DNA of 64,000 nucleotides from Flammeovirga pacifica (GTDB taxonomy: Bacteria; Bacteroidota; Bacteroidia; Cytophagales; Flammeovirgaceae). This document shows, one piece after another, positions 36,192 to 45,330 of this stretch. The position numbers and the translations under genes were made by a program. The stretch covers positions 690,258 through 754,257 of the forward strand of contig NZ_JRYR02000001.1 in NCBI RefSeq assembly GCF_000807855.2. The letters are read 5' to 3'. Under the pieces are notes generated by a model. The model was not told the DNA's origin. It was given only the letters and a program-made list of their open reading frames with translations, and made no database searches. Within the stretch, counting starts at the first letter, position 1. Every line of letters begins with the position of its first letter.

Positions 36192-37100
36192 TTAAATCTC
36201 GTCTTTATGAGATTTTTTCCATTTCTTAGAAGCATTAGGTAACCAAGCTTCTATGTCTTTGTTTAATTGACCTTTAAAGTAGTTGTAAGCACCATCAGGT
36301 TTTGCCTCACCAAAATTACGGGCAGCAAAAGCAGCTGTTAAAGCATCATCATACTTTTCTTGTTTTGCAAGAATTTGAGCTTTTACCCAGTTATTCCAGA
36401 AATAATTAGGACGTACGCTGATTGAGTTTTCAATTAATTCTAATGCTTTTTCAGGATTAGATGAAGCATAGAAGTTAGCTGAGTTTTGGTAAGTTCTCCA
36501 AATGTTTTTAGTACTTGCAGCAATATTTTCTTCAGCTAATTTATCTGTAGGAACACCAACAGTGAAGCTTACCATTGTCTTGTCCCACCATAAAGTAACT
36601 TTTGCTTCATCTTGCTTTACAGCTTCGATCAAGTAAGTTAATCTCTCTTTAAATGGAGCAGCTTCAGGCTTTGTTTTGAAAGAAGCAACATCGTCTGCTT
36701 CAATACCTGCAATATCTTGTTTTCCTTCTTTATTATAAGCGAAAATACTTTTATTTGCACCGTTGAAGTGGAAAGTCCACTCAGCATTTTCTTCTAAAGA
36801 TAAGAAGATATTGTAAGTGCCTGCTTTTACTTCTTTACCACTAATTTTAACATCAGTAGAGAAAGTGATAGCAGTTGGTCCGTTAGCACCTGCTCTCCAA
36901 GTAGTTCCAAATTTTTCTAATTCTCCAAATACTTTTCTTCCTTTTACTGCAGGAGCAGAGTAGTTAACTGAGATTTCAGAAACGCCTACAGTTTGTTTTA
37001 CTTCAGCAGCAGGAGATGGAACTGGAAGTTGTTGTGCAAAGGCACTCGTTACACCTAGTAATAGTGTAATGATTAGTGAAAGAGTTGATCTTTTCAACAT
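36192..37100 (-). CDS. exported DUF2911 protein with TPR-like C-terminus
   Basis: 302 residues with a signal peptide (about 1-22, cleavage after AFAQ). The DUF2911 domain spans about 30-185 and has the family stretch VSEISVNYSAPAVKGRKVFG, WRAGANGPTAITFSTDV and KAGTYNIFLSL. The C-terminal third (about 200-290) is helical and TPR-like (NPEKALELIENSISVRPNYFW). DUF2911 proteins are periplasmic, very common in Bacteroidota and of unknown function. Its promoter region contains the palindrome TTGTTTAAACAA shared with the pirin gene at 53.4 kb, pointing to common regulation. Confidence 0.88.
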   Translation of the reverse strand: MLKRSTLSLIITLLLGVTSAFAQQLPVPSPAAEVKQTVGVSEISVNYSAPAVKGRKVFGELEKFGTTWRAGANGPTAITFSTDVKISGKEVKAGTYNIFLSLEENAEWTFHFNGANKSIFAYNKEGKQDIAGIEADDVASFKTKPEAAPFKERLTYLIEAVKQDEAKVTLWWDKTMVSFTVGVPTDKLAEENIAASTKNIWRTYQNSANFYASSNPEKALELIENSISVRPNYFWNNWVKAQILAKQEKYDDALTAAFAARNFGEAKPDGAYNYFKGQLNKDIEAWLPNASKKWKKSHKDEI

Positions 37101-37174
37101 AGTGTATTAATGTTTTATGAAATTAAATGAAAGTTTAAAAAGTGTCGAAAGATTGAAAATTGAATTCAGAAATT

Positions 37175-37207
37175 CAAGTTTATTATCTTAAATATTGTTT
37201 AAACAAT
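37175..37207 (-). promoter_or_regulatory. DUF2911 promoter with ATTGTTTAAACAAT operator palindrome
   Basis: A 14-bp perfect palindrome at 37194-37207 covers the position of a -33 box. TAAACTTG at 37175-37182 (minus strand), 24 bases further, is one mismatch from TAnnTTTG. The core TTGTTTAAACAA recurs twice at the pirin promoter and has the TTG-N6-CAA layout of MarR-type sites. Confidence 0.6.
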
Positions 37208-37257
37208 TATTGTGAGGAATGTTGTTGGAGAGGTGAATTTTTAGAATTGCTATAAAA

Positions 37258-37291
37258 GAACAAAAAGGTCCCGTAAAACGAAACCTTTTTG
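37258..37291 (-). terminator. probable terminator downstream of the AbgT gene
   Basis: AAAAAGGT / ACCTTTTT stem with an inner CGT/ACG pair, ending in a T run on the minus strand, about 105 bases after the AbgT stop. Confidence 0.65.
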
Positions 37292-37311
37292 CAACCCAAA
37301 AACTAACTATT

Positions 37312-37341
37312 TCTCATAGCAATCTTGAATGATTGCTGAGA
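37312..37341. other. second hairpin downstream of the AbgT gene
   Basis: AGCAATC / GATTGCT with flanking TCTC/GAGA pairs around a TTGAAT loop. There is no T run, so its role is uncertain. Confidence 0.5.
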
Positions 37342-37396
37342 CAAATGTAATAAAATATTTATAAATAATATTGCAATATTAATATATTAACATGCT

Positions 37397-38935
37397 TTAA
37401 GGAATGTACTTTAGGGGTGAATTTGGACCTATTGGGAAATCAAAGATTAACCATATTGCCATTAAAACGACCCAAACAATAAGAAAAGCAATAGAATATG
37501 GTAACATGGTAGCGATAACAGTACCTATACCAGCTTTCTTATCATAACGTTGGATGAATGCAACAATTAACGCAAAATAAGACATCATAGGTGAAATAAT
37601 GTTAGTAACACTATCTCCAATTCTATAAGCAACTTGTGTTAATTCAGGAGAAATCCCTAATAACATAAACATTGGGATAAAAACAGGAGCCATTAATGTC
37701 CATTTTGCTGAAGCACTACCCATTACAAGATTAATAAGTGCAGCTAATAAAATAAAGCAGATAAGCAATGGAATTTCATGTAATCCTAAAGCCTCTAAAA
37801 ACTCAGCACCTTTAATAGCCGATATTAAACCGATATTTGTCCATTTAAAATAGGCTACAAATTGAGCAGCAAAGAAAACAAGAACAATATATGAACTCAT
37901 TGTTTTCATAGACTCACCCATGCCTTTCATGATATCAGCATCAGATTTAAATGTACCCGAACCTTTTCCGTAAGCAATACCACAAACAGCTGCAATAATA
38001 AAAATCCATGAAACAATACCTTTCATTAACGCAGAACTGAAAATATTAGTAGGGTCGGATGATTTTCTTAGAAATCCAGATTCAGGAATAATACCCACCA
38101 TGATGATGGTAAATAAGATCAGAGCGGCAATTCCAGCATATATTAATCCTTTTCTTTCTTCTTTGGTAAGATCATGCATTTTTTCTGCAACTTCATCTCC
38201 TTTATATTCTCCTAATCTTGGGATGACAATTTTTTCTGTGACAAAGGTGCCTGCAATACCAATAAAGAAGGTAGACACAAACATGAAATAATAATTACAA
38301 GCAGCATTGATTTGATAACCGCCATCAATAATTTGAGCAGCTTCTTGGGAGATTCCTTGTAAAAGTGGGTCGATTGTTCCCAAAAGTAAATTTGCAGAAT
38401 AACCACCAGAGACACCTGCAAAAGCAGCCGCTAAACCTGCGATAGGATGCTTACCAAAAGCTAGAAATATCACAGCTGATAAAGGAACTAGTAATACATA
38501 ACCAACCTCACTAGCTGTATTTGATAAAACACCGGCAAAAACCACGACAAAAGTGATGATCTTTTTAGGCGATTTTAATACTAGAATTCTAATAAGTGTA
38601 CCAATTAATCCAGAACCTTCAGCAATACCAATACCTAGCATTGCAACTAAAACTACACCTAATGGTGCGAAATCAGTGAAGTTTTTCACCAATTTGGTAA
38701 GGATTAAATACATGCCATCTTGTGAAAGTAGGTTCACGACAGTAATCATTTCGTCTTTGCCGGGGTGTTTAACACTTAGACCGATAAGAGAAAATATCCA
38801 TGATAAAATAATAACAGCAAAAGCAAAACCTGCAAATAGTGTCGCAGGGTGAGGTAATGCGTTACCTACTTTTTCGATAAAGCTTAAAAATTTATCAATA
38901 GGGTTTTTTTTAACAGAATTATTTGATTCGTTCAT
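37397..38935 (-). CDS. AbgT family transporter
   Basis: 512 residues with around 11-13 membrane helices. It carries AbgT family stretches near the N-terminus ([20 protein letters not shown]) and in the two hairpin regions ([20 protein letters not shown] and [19 protein letters not shown]), where Ser/Asn/Asp residues form the sodium and substrate sites. Founding members take up p-aminobenzoyl-glutamate, while others export p-aminobenzoate or sulphonamides; direction here is unknown. It is monocistronic with two hairpins downstream. Confidence 0.92.
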   Translation of the reverse strand: MNESNNSVKKNPIDKFLSFIEKVGNALPHPATLFAGFAFAVIILSWIFSLIGLSVKHPGKDEMITVVNLLSQDGMYLILTKLVKNFTDFAPLGVVLVAMLGIGIAEGSGLIGTLIRILVLKSPKKIITFVVVFAGVLSNTASEVGYVLLVPLSAVIFLAFGKHPIAGLAAAFAGVSGGYSANLLLGTIDPLLQGISQEAAQIIDGGYQINAACNYYFMFVSTFFIGIAGTFVTEKIVIPRLGEYKGDEVAEKMHDLTKEERKGLIYAGIAALILFTIIMVGIIPESGFLRKSSDPTNIFSSALMKGIVSWIFIIAAVCGIAYGKGSGTFKSDADIMKGMGESMKTMSSYIVLVFFAAQFVAYFKWTNIGLISAIKGAEFLEALGLHEIPLLICFILLAALINLVMGSASAKWTLMAPVFIPMFMLLGISPELTQVAYRIGDSVTNIISPMMSYFALIVAFIQRYDKKAGIGTVIATMLPYSIAFLIVWVVLMAIWLIFDFPIGPNSPLKYIP

Positions 38936-39201
38936 TTAGATAAGATGTAATAAATTCATTATGATGGAGTATCTCCCAAAAAATTGGTGCAATTTAATTA
39001 ATGCTATTGCTACTAACAACCAATTAATTACCGATTAATATTTATTGTATCAATTTACATTTAGGTCGTCTTAGATAATTATTAAATTATAATAATGGTT
39101 TTATAGAATTATTATCATTTGATAAATTAAGTACGTCAAAATATTTTTTTTCCATATCTATTCTTAATTTGACCATTGATTAACGAACTATATACCTATT
39201 T

Positions 39202-41436
39202 ATGGGATTAAATTTAGATAAAAGTAATCAGCAGGGCTTTGGAACGGCTCCTGTATTTTTTACATCAATTAGTACCATACTTGGTGCGATCTTATTCTTA
39301 AGATTTGGTTACGCTGTAGCTAACCTTGGCTTACTCTCTACACTTTCAATGGTTTTGGTTGGGCATTTGGTAACAATACCAACTGCAATGGCAATTTCTG
39401 AAATTGCTACTAATCAAAAAGTACAAGGAGGGGGTGTCTATTATATTATTTCAAGGTCATTTGGAATAACAATTGGAGGTTCAATAGGTATTTCATTGTA
39501 TCTATCTCAAGCTATAAGTACTGCTTTTTATATCATTGCTTTTGCAGAAGCATTTCGTCCTTTGTTTCCACTGCTAGAACAATATGGTATCGTCAATCTA
39601 AATTTAAGATGGATTACAATACCAATGTCTATTGGATTAATAAGCTTAGTGATGTACAAAGGTGCCGAACTTGGTATGAAAACTTTGTATATAGTAGTGG
39701 CTATTTTATTCATTTCATTAGTATCCTTTTTTATAGGTAAAACAGATTTTTCTGAATCACTTGAGGTGATCAACTGGAGTGGGCATATAGCAGATGGCGA
39801 TAATTTCTTTAAAGTATTAGCAATATGTTTCCCTGCATTTACGGGTATTGCGGCCGGGGTAGGTTTATCAGGTGATTTAAAATCACCAGAGAAATCTATA
39901 CCGATAGGTACTATGTTGGCAGGGATATTTGGAATGGTTATTTATTTATTAGTAGCCTACAAATTATCCATCTCAGCATCTTTAGAGGACTTAGCAGGAG
40001 ATCCATTGATAATGACGGATATATCATTTTGGGGACCACTAATTCCGATAGGATTAGCAGCAGCGGCATTATCGTCTGCAATTGGATCAATTCTAGTGGC
40101 ACCGAGAACATTACAAGCCATAGCTGAAGATAAAGTACTACCCAATGGTGCTGTAAATAATTGGTTGTCAAAAATTAAAAAAGGATCAAATGAACCAATT
40201 AATTCTTCTTTAATCACCTCTGTGATTACTTTGATATTTGTTTTAATTGGAGATATTGATGTGGTAGCTCAAATTATTACCATGTTTTTTATGGTGACTT
40301 ATGGTGCGATCTGTTTAATTAGTTTCTTAGAACATTTTGCTTCTGATCCAGCTTATAGACCTGTATTTAAATCAAGACCAATTATATCTTTAGTAGGTGC
40401 TTTAATGTGTGGGTATTTAATGTTTAAGATATCGGCAACTTATACATTTATCGCATTAATATTCATGGCGTTATTGTATCAAATGGTGCGTCAGTTTACA
40501 CCAAATAAAGAGGGATTAAAAGCAATTTTCCAAGGTGTACTATTTCAGTTAAGTAGGCAATTCCAAATTTTTCTACAAAAAACAGAGAAAAATGATGTGG
40601 AAGATCACTGGAGACCGGCAGTTGTTTGTGTAAGTAGAAATACATTCAAACGTTTTTCAGCTTTTAATTTAGTAAGATGGATTGCACACAAATATGGTTT
40701 CGCTACTTACATTCACTTAATAGATGGGTACTTATCAAAAGAAACGAATAAGAATGCAGAAAAAGATTTAATGCGTTTGATTAAGATTTCTGAAGCAAGC
40801 AAAAGTAAAGTCTATTTAGACACGATGATTAGTCCATCGATGACATCAGTAATTGCACAGGTGATACAATTACCTTCTGTTGCAGGTAAAGAAAATAACA
40901 TGCTGATGTTTGAATTTGCCAAAAAGGATCCAGATAATGGGTTAAAACAACTGATAGATAATTTTAAATTAATGTCTGTTACTGGTAATGATATATGTGT
41001 TTTAGGTTCTGATGAAAGAAACTTTGGAGTCAAAACGGAAATACATATTTGGCTAACTCCTAAGGATTTAGAAAATGCCAATCTGATGATCTTGCTAGGC
41101 TTCATTATTATCGGTCACCCAGAGTGGAAAAAAGCGAAAATTACTTTATTGGCTTGTTTCCCAGAACCGGAGTTAGAAGATAGACGAAATCAAATTCTAG
41201 ATTTAATCAAGACAGGTAGATTACCTATCTCAAAAAATAATGTTCGATTGCTTACTCGAGCGGATAATACAGATATGAAAACAATGATCAATCAAGAATC
41301 TCGTGATGCAGATTTAACGATTATCGGAATCCGTTTAGAAGCAGCTAAGAAAATTAACGAACAAGTTTTTTACGGTTACGATGATATCGGAGATGTATTA
41401 TTTATTCATACAGCTAAGAGAAAAGATATTTCTTAA
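39202..41436 (+). CDS. SLC12-like (Na-K-Cl cotransporter-type) amino acid permease family protein
   Basis: 744 residues. The first ~440 form a twelve-helix APC-type membrane domain. It has the SLC12-like start TAPVFFTSISTILGAILFLRFG, the AGVGLSGDLKSPEKSIPIGTM helix break and the LVAPRTLQAIAEDKVLP stretch. The remaining ~300 residues are a cytoplasmic regulatory domain with a Rossmann-like pattern (RPAVVCVSRNTFKRF, ADLTIIGIRLEAAKKI), resembling the C-terminal domain of eukaryotic and archaeal cation-chloride cotransporters. Bacterial members are little studied and may carry K+/Cl- or amino acids. Terminator follows. Family is clear, substrate is not. Confidence 0.85.
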   Translation: MGLNLDKSNQQGFGTAPVFFTSISTILGAILFLRFGYAVANLGLLSTLSMVLVGHLVTIPTAMAISEIATNQKVQGGGVYYIISRSFGITIGGSIGISLYLSQAISTAFYIIAFAEAFRPLFPLLEQYGIVNLNLRWITIPMSIGLISLVMYKGAELGMKTLYIVVAILFISLVSFFIGKTDFSESLEVINWSGHIADGDNFFKVLAICFPAFTGIAAGVGLSGDLKSPEKSIPIGTMLAGIFGMVIYLLVAYKLSISASLEDLAGDPLIMTDISFWGPLIPIGLAAAALSSAIGSILVAPRTLQAIAEDKVLPNGAVNNWLSKIKKGSNEPINSSLITSVITLIFVLIGDIDVVAQIITMFFMVTYGAICLISFLEHFASDPAYRPVFKSRPIISLVGALMCGYLMFKISATYTFIALIFMALLYQMVRQFTPNKEGLKAIFQGVLFQLSRQFQIFLQKTEKNDVEDHWRPAVVCVSRNTFKRFSAFNLVRWIAHKYGFATYIHLIDGYLSKETNKNAEKDLMRLIKISEASKSKVYLDTMISPSMTSVIAQVIQLPSVAGKENNMLMFEFAKKDPDNGLKQLIDNFKLMSVTGNDICVLGSDERNFGVKTEIHIWLTPKDLENANLMILLGFIIIGHPEWKKAKITLLACFPEPELEDRRNQILDLIKTGRLPISKNNVRLLTRADNTDMKTMINQESRDADLTIIGIRLEAAKKINEQVFYGYDDIGDVLFIHTAKRKDIS

Positions 41437-41456
41437 CGATACGATTTTAGACTGAT

Positions 41457-41498
41457 AAAAAAGGAATTCACATACGTGTTATGTGAATTCCTTTTTTT
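41457..41498 (+). terminator. terminator after the SLC12-like gene
   Basis: AAAAAAGGAATTCACAT / ATGTGAATTCCTTTTTT stem, 7-base loop, T run. Confidence 0.92.
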
Positions 41499-41621
41499 AT
41501 GATTTTGGCTTTCGAAATTATAGTCAATAGCTACTATTCATGCATTTTTTTGGATTGAACTCACTGAAAATAATTAAGAATTTATCTGATTTATTTTGGG
41601 CTTAGTACTTAATTAAAAAAT

Positions 41622-41637
41622 AATCAATATATTGATT
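41622..41637. promoter_or_regulatory. 16-bp palindrome upstream of hmgA, candidate operator
   Basis: AATCAATATATTGATT is a perfect palindrome ending 40 bases before the hmgA ATG, where a regulator of aromatic catabolism would be expected to bind. AT-rich composition lowers its weight. Confidence 0.45.
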
Positions 41638-41677
41638 GTAATAACACCATTTTTTAAACACACATATAAACACAATC

Positions 41678-42844
41678 ATGACTTACTATTATCGATTAGG
41701 GAATATTCCCCCTAAGCGTCATACACAATTCCGTGATCCTAAAGGAGAACTCTTTCATGAAGAATTGGTGAGTTCATTGGGGTTTTCTGGTATTTATTCT
41801 AACATCTATCATAAGAATTCACCAACAAAAGTAAAACGTATTGGAGAGTCACAACCTTATGGTTTTAAGAAACTTGAGAAATACGGTCTAAAAATGACTC
41901 ATTTGATGACATCAAAATTCCAAAGTAAAGGGAGTGATTTTCTTTCGGCAAGAGTACCACTAATGTTTAATTCTACATGTTGTATATCATTATGTTACCC
42001 TAAGAGTTTTAGCATGCCTTATTCTTTTAAAAATGCTGATGGCGATGAAATGATATATGTTTATGAAGGAGTAGGGGTTTTACACTCTCAGTTCGGTGCA
42101 TTAAATTTTAAAAAAGGAGATTATATCGTCATCCCAAGAACAACCATCTATCAGATTGAAATGGAGAATGAACAACCTCCTAAATTTTTAATTGTTGAGT
42201 CTAAATCACCTATAGAAACGGTTGGTCGATATAGAAATGAACTTGGTCAATTATTGGAACACTCTCCTTATTGTGAAAGAGATCTACATCCTCCAACATC
42301 ATTAAATGATTACAGTAATCATAAAGGAGATGTAGAAGTGAAAATAAAGAAAGAGAATGAATTGCATAGTTATTTCTATGGGCATCATCCTTTTGATGTA
42401 GAAGGATGGGATGGTTTTCTTTATCCTTATACTTTTTCAATTTATGATTTTGAACCAATTACAGGTCGTATTCATCAACCTCCTCCTGTGCATCAAACGT
42501 TTCAAGCAAGAGGTGCTTTTGTAGTCTGTTCTTTTGTCCCTAGGTTATTTGATTACCATCCTTTGAGCATACCTGCACCTTACAATCATTCTAATATAGA
42601 TTCGGATGAGTTATTGTTTTATACAGAAGGGGAGTTTATGAGTAGAAAGGGTATTGAACAAGGTGCTTTTACATTGCATCCCGGAGGTATTCCTCACGGA
42701 CCACATCCTGGTACTGTTGAAAAAAGTATTGGTAAAAAAGAGACAAAAGAATATGCCGTTATGATAGATACGTTTGCTCCTTTGTACCTAACAGAAAACT
42801 GTTTGCCCTACATTGATGAGAATTATCCATATACTTGGCAATAA
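41678..42844 (+). CDS. hmgA: homogentisate 1,2-dioxygenase
   Basis: 388 residues of the cupin-fold HGD family. It opens the homogentisate ring with O2 to maleylacetoacetate in tyrosine and phenylalanine breakdown, using one Fe(II). N-terminal MTYYYRLGNIPPKRHTQFR and the active-site stretch RIHQPPPVHQTFQARGAF (with His266 and His272) fit the family. The Fe-ligand region DSDELLFYTEGEF (Glu) and LHPGGIPHGPHPG (His) follow. Neither hppD nor fumarylacetoacetase is next to it, so the pathway genes are dispersed. It has its own candidate operator upstream and a hairpin downstream. Confidence 0.94.
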   Translation: MTYYYRLGNIPPKRHTQFRDPKGELFHEELVSSLGFSGIYSNIYHKNSPTKVKRIGESQPYGFKKLEKYGLKMTHLMTSKFQSKGSDFLSARVPLMFNSTCCISLCYPKSFSMPYSFKNADGDEMIYVYEGVGVLHSQFGALNFKKGDYIVIPRTTIYQIEMENEQPPKFLIVESKSPIETVGRYRNELGQLLEHSPYCERDLHPPTSLNDYSNHKGDVEVKIKKENELHSYFYGHHPFDVEGWDGFLYPYTFSIYDFEPITGRIHQPPPVHQTFQARGAFVVCSFVPRLFDYHPLSIPAPYNHSNIDSDELLFYTEGEFMSRKGIEQGAFTLHPGGIPHGPHPGTVEKSIGKKETKEYAVMIDTFAPLYLTENCLPYIDENYPYTWQ

Positions 42845-42850
42845 TAAAAA

Positions 42851-42875
42851 AAGGTGGCTATTTATTAGCCACCTT
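42851..42875 (-). terminator. terminator of the NUMOD4/HNH gene
   Basis: AAGGTGGCTA / TAGCCACCTT stem followed by seven T residues on the minus strand; the plus strand has only a weak T run. Confidence 0.85.
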
Positions 42876-42881
42876 AATTGT

Positions 42882-43784
42882 TTAATATTCTTCTTCCTTT
42901 TTGGAGTACTGAGTAATTGCAGATAAGTCGTTTTCGTTAATGTAGTTATACAATCTTGTATAACCGATATTCAATAAACGACTGATTTTAGCAATACTTT
43001 TTCCTTCGTCAAGGTATTTTTTAATTAGATCTTTTTTACGCTGAGCAATCTCTTTTCTGTGTGATTGTCCCATTTTTCGAATACGATCTAACTGTAATGG
43101 TCTTTGTTCTAATAAACGTGTTGATTTATCAGCCTGTGTTTCCCAAAATAAATTAACCTTATTAAGGTTTTTATAGTCCCAATCCCTGTAAGCCAATTTA
43201 TGTGCATTCGAGGGTTTAAGTTTTCCAATATCTCTAAGGATGATTTCAGCAATAGCTAAAGATTTCCATTTGCCATCTTCGTTAACACGAATGAATAGGC
43301 AAGAACCATTATCCGAAATGCGATGATATTTCTCTTTGTACATGAAATAATCATGACCATCTTGAGGCTTATTCCCAGTTTTCTTTGAAGCTTTACAGCT
43401 TTTGACAAATTTTTCGGAATAGTCAGGTATATATTTCCTTTTAGTGGCAAACCTTGTTTTTAAAGTACACCACTCTAGGTTGTTAACATTGTTATTCGAT
43501 TTGTCTCCATCCTTATGGATAACAATTTCGTCTTCTACCTTAGGCTTGTCGAGAAATAATTCGGCAACTAATCTATGGACATAGTAAGATTTCTTTTTGC
43601 CATTCACCTTACAGTCAATAGACAAATAGCCACCTCCAATATCACGTCCTTTGATAATTTCACCTTTTTGAGAACGAGCATATGATTTTACTTTCCCATT
43701 ATTACTGATTTCATATTTTTTATCAGTAAACGGAAGTTCCAACCAAGTTTCTTCTTTATTTGTTTCGGGCGAAGTCTTACTCAT
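42882..43784 (-). CDS. NUMOD4 / HNH endonuclease-like protein with C-terminal HTH
   Basis: 300 residues. An N-terminal NUMOD4 DNA-binding motif (about 12-55: ETWLELPFTDKKYEISNNG, then GYLSIDC) is followed by an HNH_3-type nuclease core (about 65-110: HRLVAELFLDKP, IHKDGDKSNNNVNNLEW). A middle region of unknown type follows, then a resolvase-like HTH near the C-terminus (DLIKKYLDEGKSIAKISRLL). This is the plan of free-standing homing endonucleases, although many bacterial relatives may have been recruited for other jobs. It is not inside an intron or another gene here. It is a monocistronic minus-strand gene next to DUF4924 and an S24 regulator. Confidence 0.8.
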   Translation of the reverse strand: MSKTSPETNKEETWLELPFTDKKYEISNNGKVKSYARSQKGEIIKGRDIGGGYLSIDCKVNGKKKSYYVHRLVAELFLDKPKVEDEIVIHKDGDKSNNNVNNLEWCTLKTRFATKRKYIPDYSEKFVKSCKASKKTGNKPQDGHDYFMYKEKYHRISDNGSCLFIRVNEDGKWKSLAIAEIILRDIGKLKPSNAHKLAYRDWDYKNLNKVNLFWETQADKSTRLLEQRPLQLDRIRKMGQSHRKEIAQRKKDLIKKYLDEGKSIAKISRLLNIGYTRLYNYINENDLSAITQYSKKEEEY

Positions 43785-43869
43785 AATTAATTTTGATAAG
43801 TGGTTAGTAAAAAATGAAGTGTGTTCACGTTGTTGAAAGAGTAAAAGTTTATTTCTTAGTTTTTAGTTT

Positions 43870-44391
43870 TTAACTTTTTTCTTTGTATTTGTATGCTAGA
43901 TATGATAACACATCACCAAATGTGTCTAGGATTTGTTTAGTATTATCATCTATTTTTTTTCCTCTAGTTCTTAGTAATAATAACCCAAATATTCCATTTA
44001 TACAAATTTGTATTGGATTTGTAATTAAACCATCTGCAAATTTTAGGTTCTCATCAATATGGGGAAGTGCCTTATTGTAAACCTTTTGGTAATCTTGGTC
44101 TTCTTCTAATAGTTGCTGATGAATTTTGGTAATATTATCAACTTCATCTTGTGCCCATGAACAATGTCCTTCTTTTGTAACGTCTTCTTTCTGCATTAAC
44201 TCAAGTAATTCTTTGTGCCATTGAATGACATCTTTTCGTTCTTGATCAGAAAGTTTTGTAATATGATTGACAACATATTCGCTGATGTTATCAAAGTTAA
44301 AATCAAATGCTCTTAATAATTCTTCTGATTGATATATGTAAATGATATATTCACATATATTCTGTTCTTTCTTTTGCTGAGCGATTAACAT
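43870..44391 (-). CDS. DUF4924 family protein
   Basis: 173 residues from the ATG at 44391 (MLIAQQKKEQNICEYIIYIY). An ATG ten codons further up (44421) is in frame, but family members start with M-I-A-x-x-K-x-x-N, so I use the inner one. The protein is helical and mostly polar, with no membrane helix or catalytic motif. DUF4924 is confined largely to Bacteroidota and has no known function. A TATATTTG promoter box lies about 45 bases upstream, overlapping the end of the S24 gene's terminator region. Confidence 0.8.
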   Translation of the reverse strand: MLIAQQKKEQNICEYIIYIYQSEELLRAFDFNFDNISEYVVNHITKLSDQERKDVIQWHKELLELMQKEDVTKEGHCSWAQDEVDNITKIHQQLLEEDQDYQKVYNKALPHIDENLKFADGLITNPIQICINGIFGLLLLRTRGKKIDDNTKQILDTFGDVLSYLAYKYKEKS

Positions 44392-44432
44392 TTTAGTCGT
44401 ATAAATAAAAAAATCGTACAAATCTATTTTTA

Positions 44433-44440
44433 CAAATATA
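44433..44440 (-). promoter_or_regulatory. probable promoter of the DUF4924 gene
   Basis: TATATTTG on the minus strand matches TAnnTTTG, 42 bases before the start codon and right after the upstream terminator. Confidence 0.5.
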
Positions 44441-44441
44441 A

Positions 44442-44478
44442 AAAAGGGAAAAGAAGTTACATCATCTTATCCCTTTTA
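44442..44478 (-). terminator. probable terminator after the XRE-S24 gene
   Basis: AAAAGGGA / TCCCTTTT stem with a long loop, followed by a T run on the minus strand. Confidence 0.65.
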
Positions 44479-44496
44479 ATCATAAAATATTTTGTA

Positions 44497-45330
44497 TTAT
44501 TTCTTTCTTTTAAGGCTTAATACTTCTTGGTCTAATCTCCAGATTGCCTCTTGCATATCATTAATGCCTAAGCTTTGTTCCTCCTCTGGGAAGTCTCTTT
44601 GTATATGAGCGACTAATTTCCACATTTCACTGATTTCATTCACCTCAACTTCATAAGGAGAATATCTCAGGTTAGTAGATTTTAGAATGTAGGTATTATT
44701 AGCGTCAATATTATCGTATACCTTTTTAAGAACGAAACCTTCGGATCTAGTAGTGACAATACATACTTGTCCGTCTTTAATGGCGTTCCAATCTTCAATA
44801 AATTCACCAATAATAATTGCACCTTCTTCTAATGGAGGCATAGAATCTCCACTAATTTCAAATGCTCTATATGTTTTGCCTTTTGGTAAGAAAGGAAGAC
44901 TATATCTATCTAATTTACTAATAAAGTTTCTATCAGAATAACCTGTAGCATATCCGGCTCTTGCTTTTTCCGGCACCATTTGAATATTTTCCTCCCCTTG
45001 TTGGTCGGTAGATATTGTAAGGATACGTAGGTTGTCTCCTGATATATGATCTTTTGTATTTTCTTTTTTCTCTAGTTCTAAAGGATCCAATTTGGTTAAA
45101 TCTTCCTTTAAAATTTGATCAATAGTTACATTAAAGAAATCACAAATTTTTTCTAATCTAGTGTAATTGGGTTCTGCTCTTCCATCTTCATAGGAAGATA
45201 TTGCACTTCTTGAAACTTGGTCTTCTCCTGTACTTAGTCTTTCTCCTAAGTCAGTTTGACTCAATTTACCATCTTTCTTTTGTCTTAGGTGTCTCAAGTT
45301 GGCACCAAATAATGAGGTGTTTTTCGACAT
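44497..45330 (-). CDS. XRE-family HTH regulator with S24 (LexA/CI-like) peptidase domain
   Basis: 277 residues. N-terminal HTH_3 domain (about 8-68: LRHLRQKKDGKLSQTDLGER, ISSYEDGRAEP) and a C-terminal S24 domain. The likely self-cleavage site is Ala125-Gly126 in KARAGYATG; the catalytic Ser163 is in GDSMPPLEEG and the Lys is 202 or 203 in FVLKKVY. This is the CI/LexA-like form that is usually inactivated by RecA-stimulated cleavage, so a role in DNA damage or stress response is probable. No phage genes lie around it, so it is a chromosomal regulator. Palindromic sites upstream may be its own operators. Confidence 0.88.
   Translation of the reverse strand: MSKNTSLFGANLRHLRQKKDGKLSQTDLGERLSTGEDQVSRSAISSYEDGRAEPNYTRLEKICDFFNVTIDQILKEDLTKLDPLELEKKENTKDHISGDNLRILTISTDQQGEENIQMVPEKARAGYATGYSDRNFISKLDRYSLPFLPKGKTYRAFEISGDSMPPLEEGAIIIGEFIEDWNAIKDGQVCIVTTRSEGFVLKKVYDNIDANNTYILKSTNLRYSPYEVEVNEISEMWKLVAHIQRDFPEEEQSLGINDMQEAIWRLDQEVLSLKRKK

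Noticed and set aside
39528..40217. Antisense ORFs within the SLC12-like gene
   Set aside because: They overlap a well-supported membrane protein gene in other frames and have no family features or start signals.
42882..43784. NUMOD4/HNH gene as part of a restriction or anti-phage system
   Set aside because: No methyltransferase, helicase or other defence partner is adjacent; the domain pattern is that of homing endonucleases.
44497..45330. XRE-S24 regulator as evidence of a prophage
   Set aside because: No phage structural, integrase or lysis genes surround it; neighbours are ordinary chromosomal genes.
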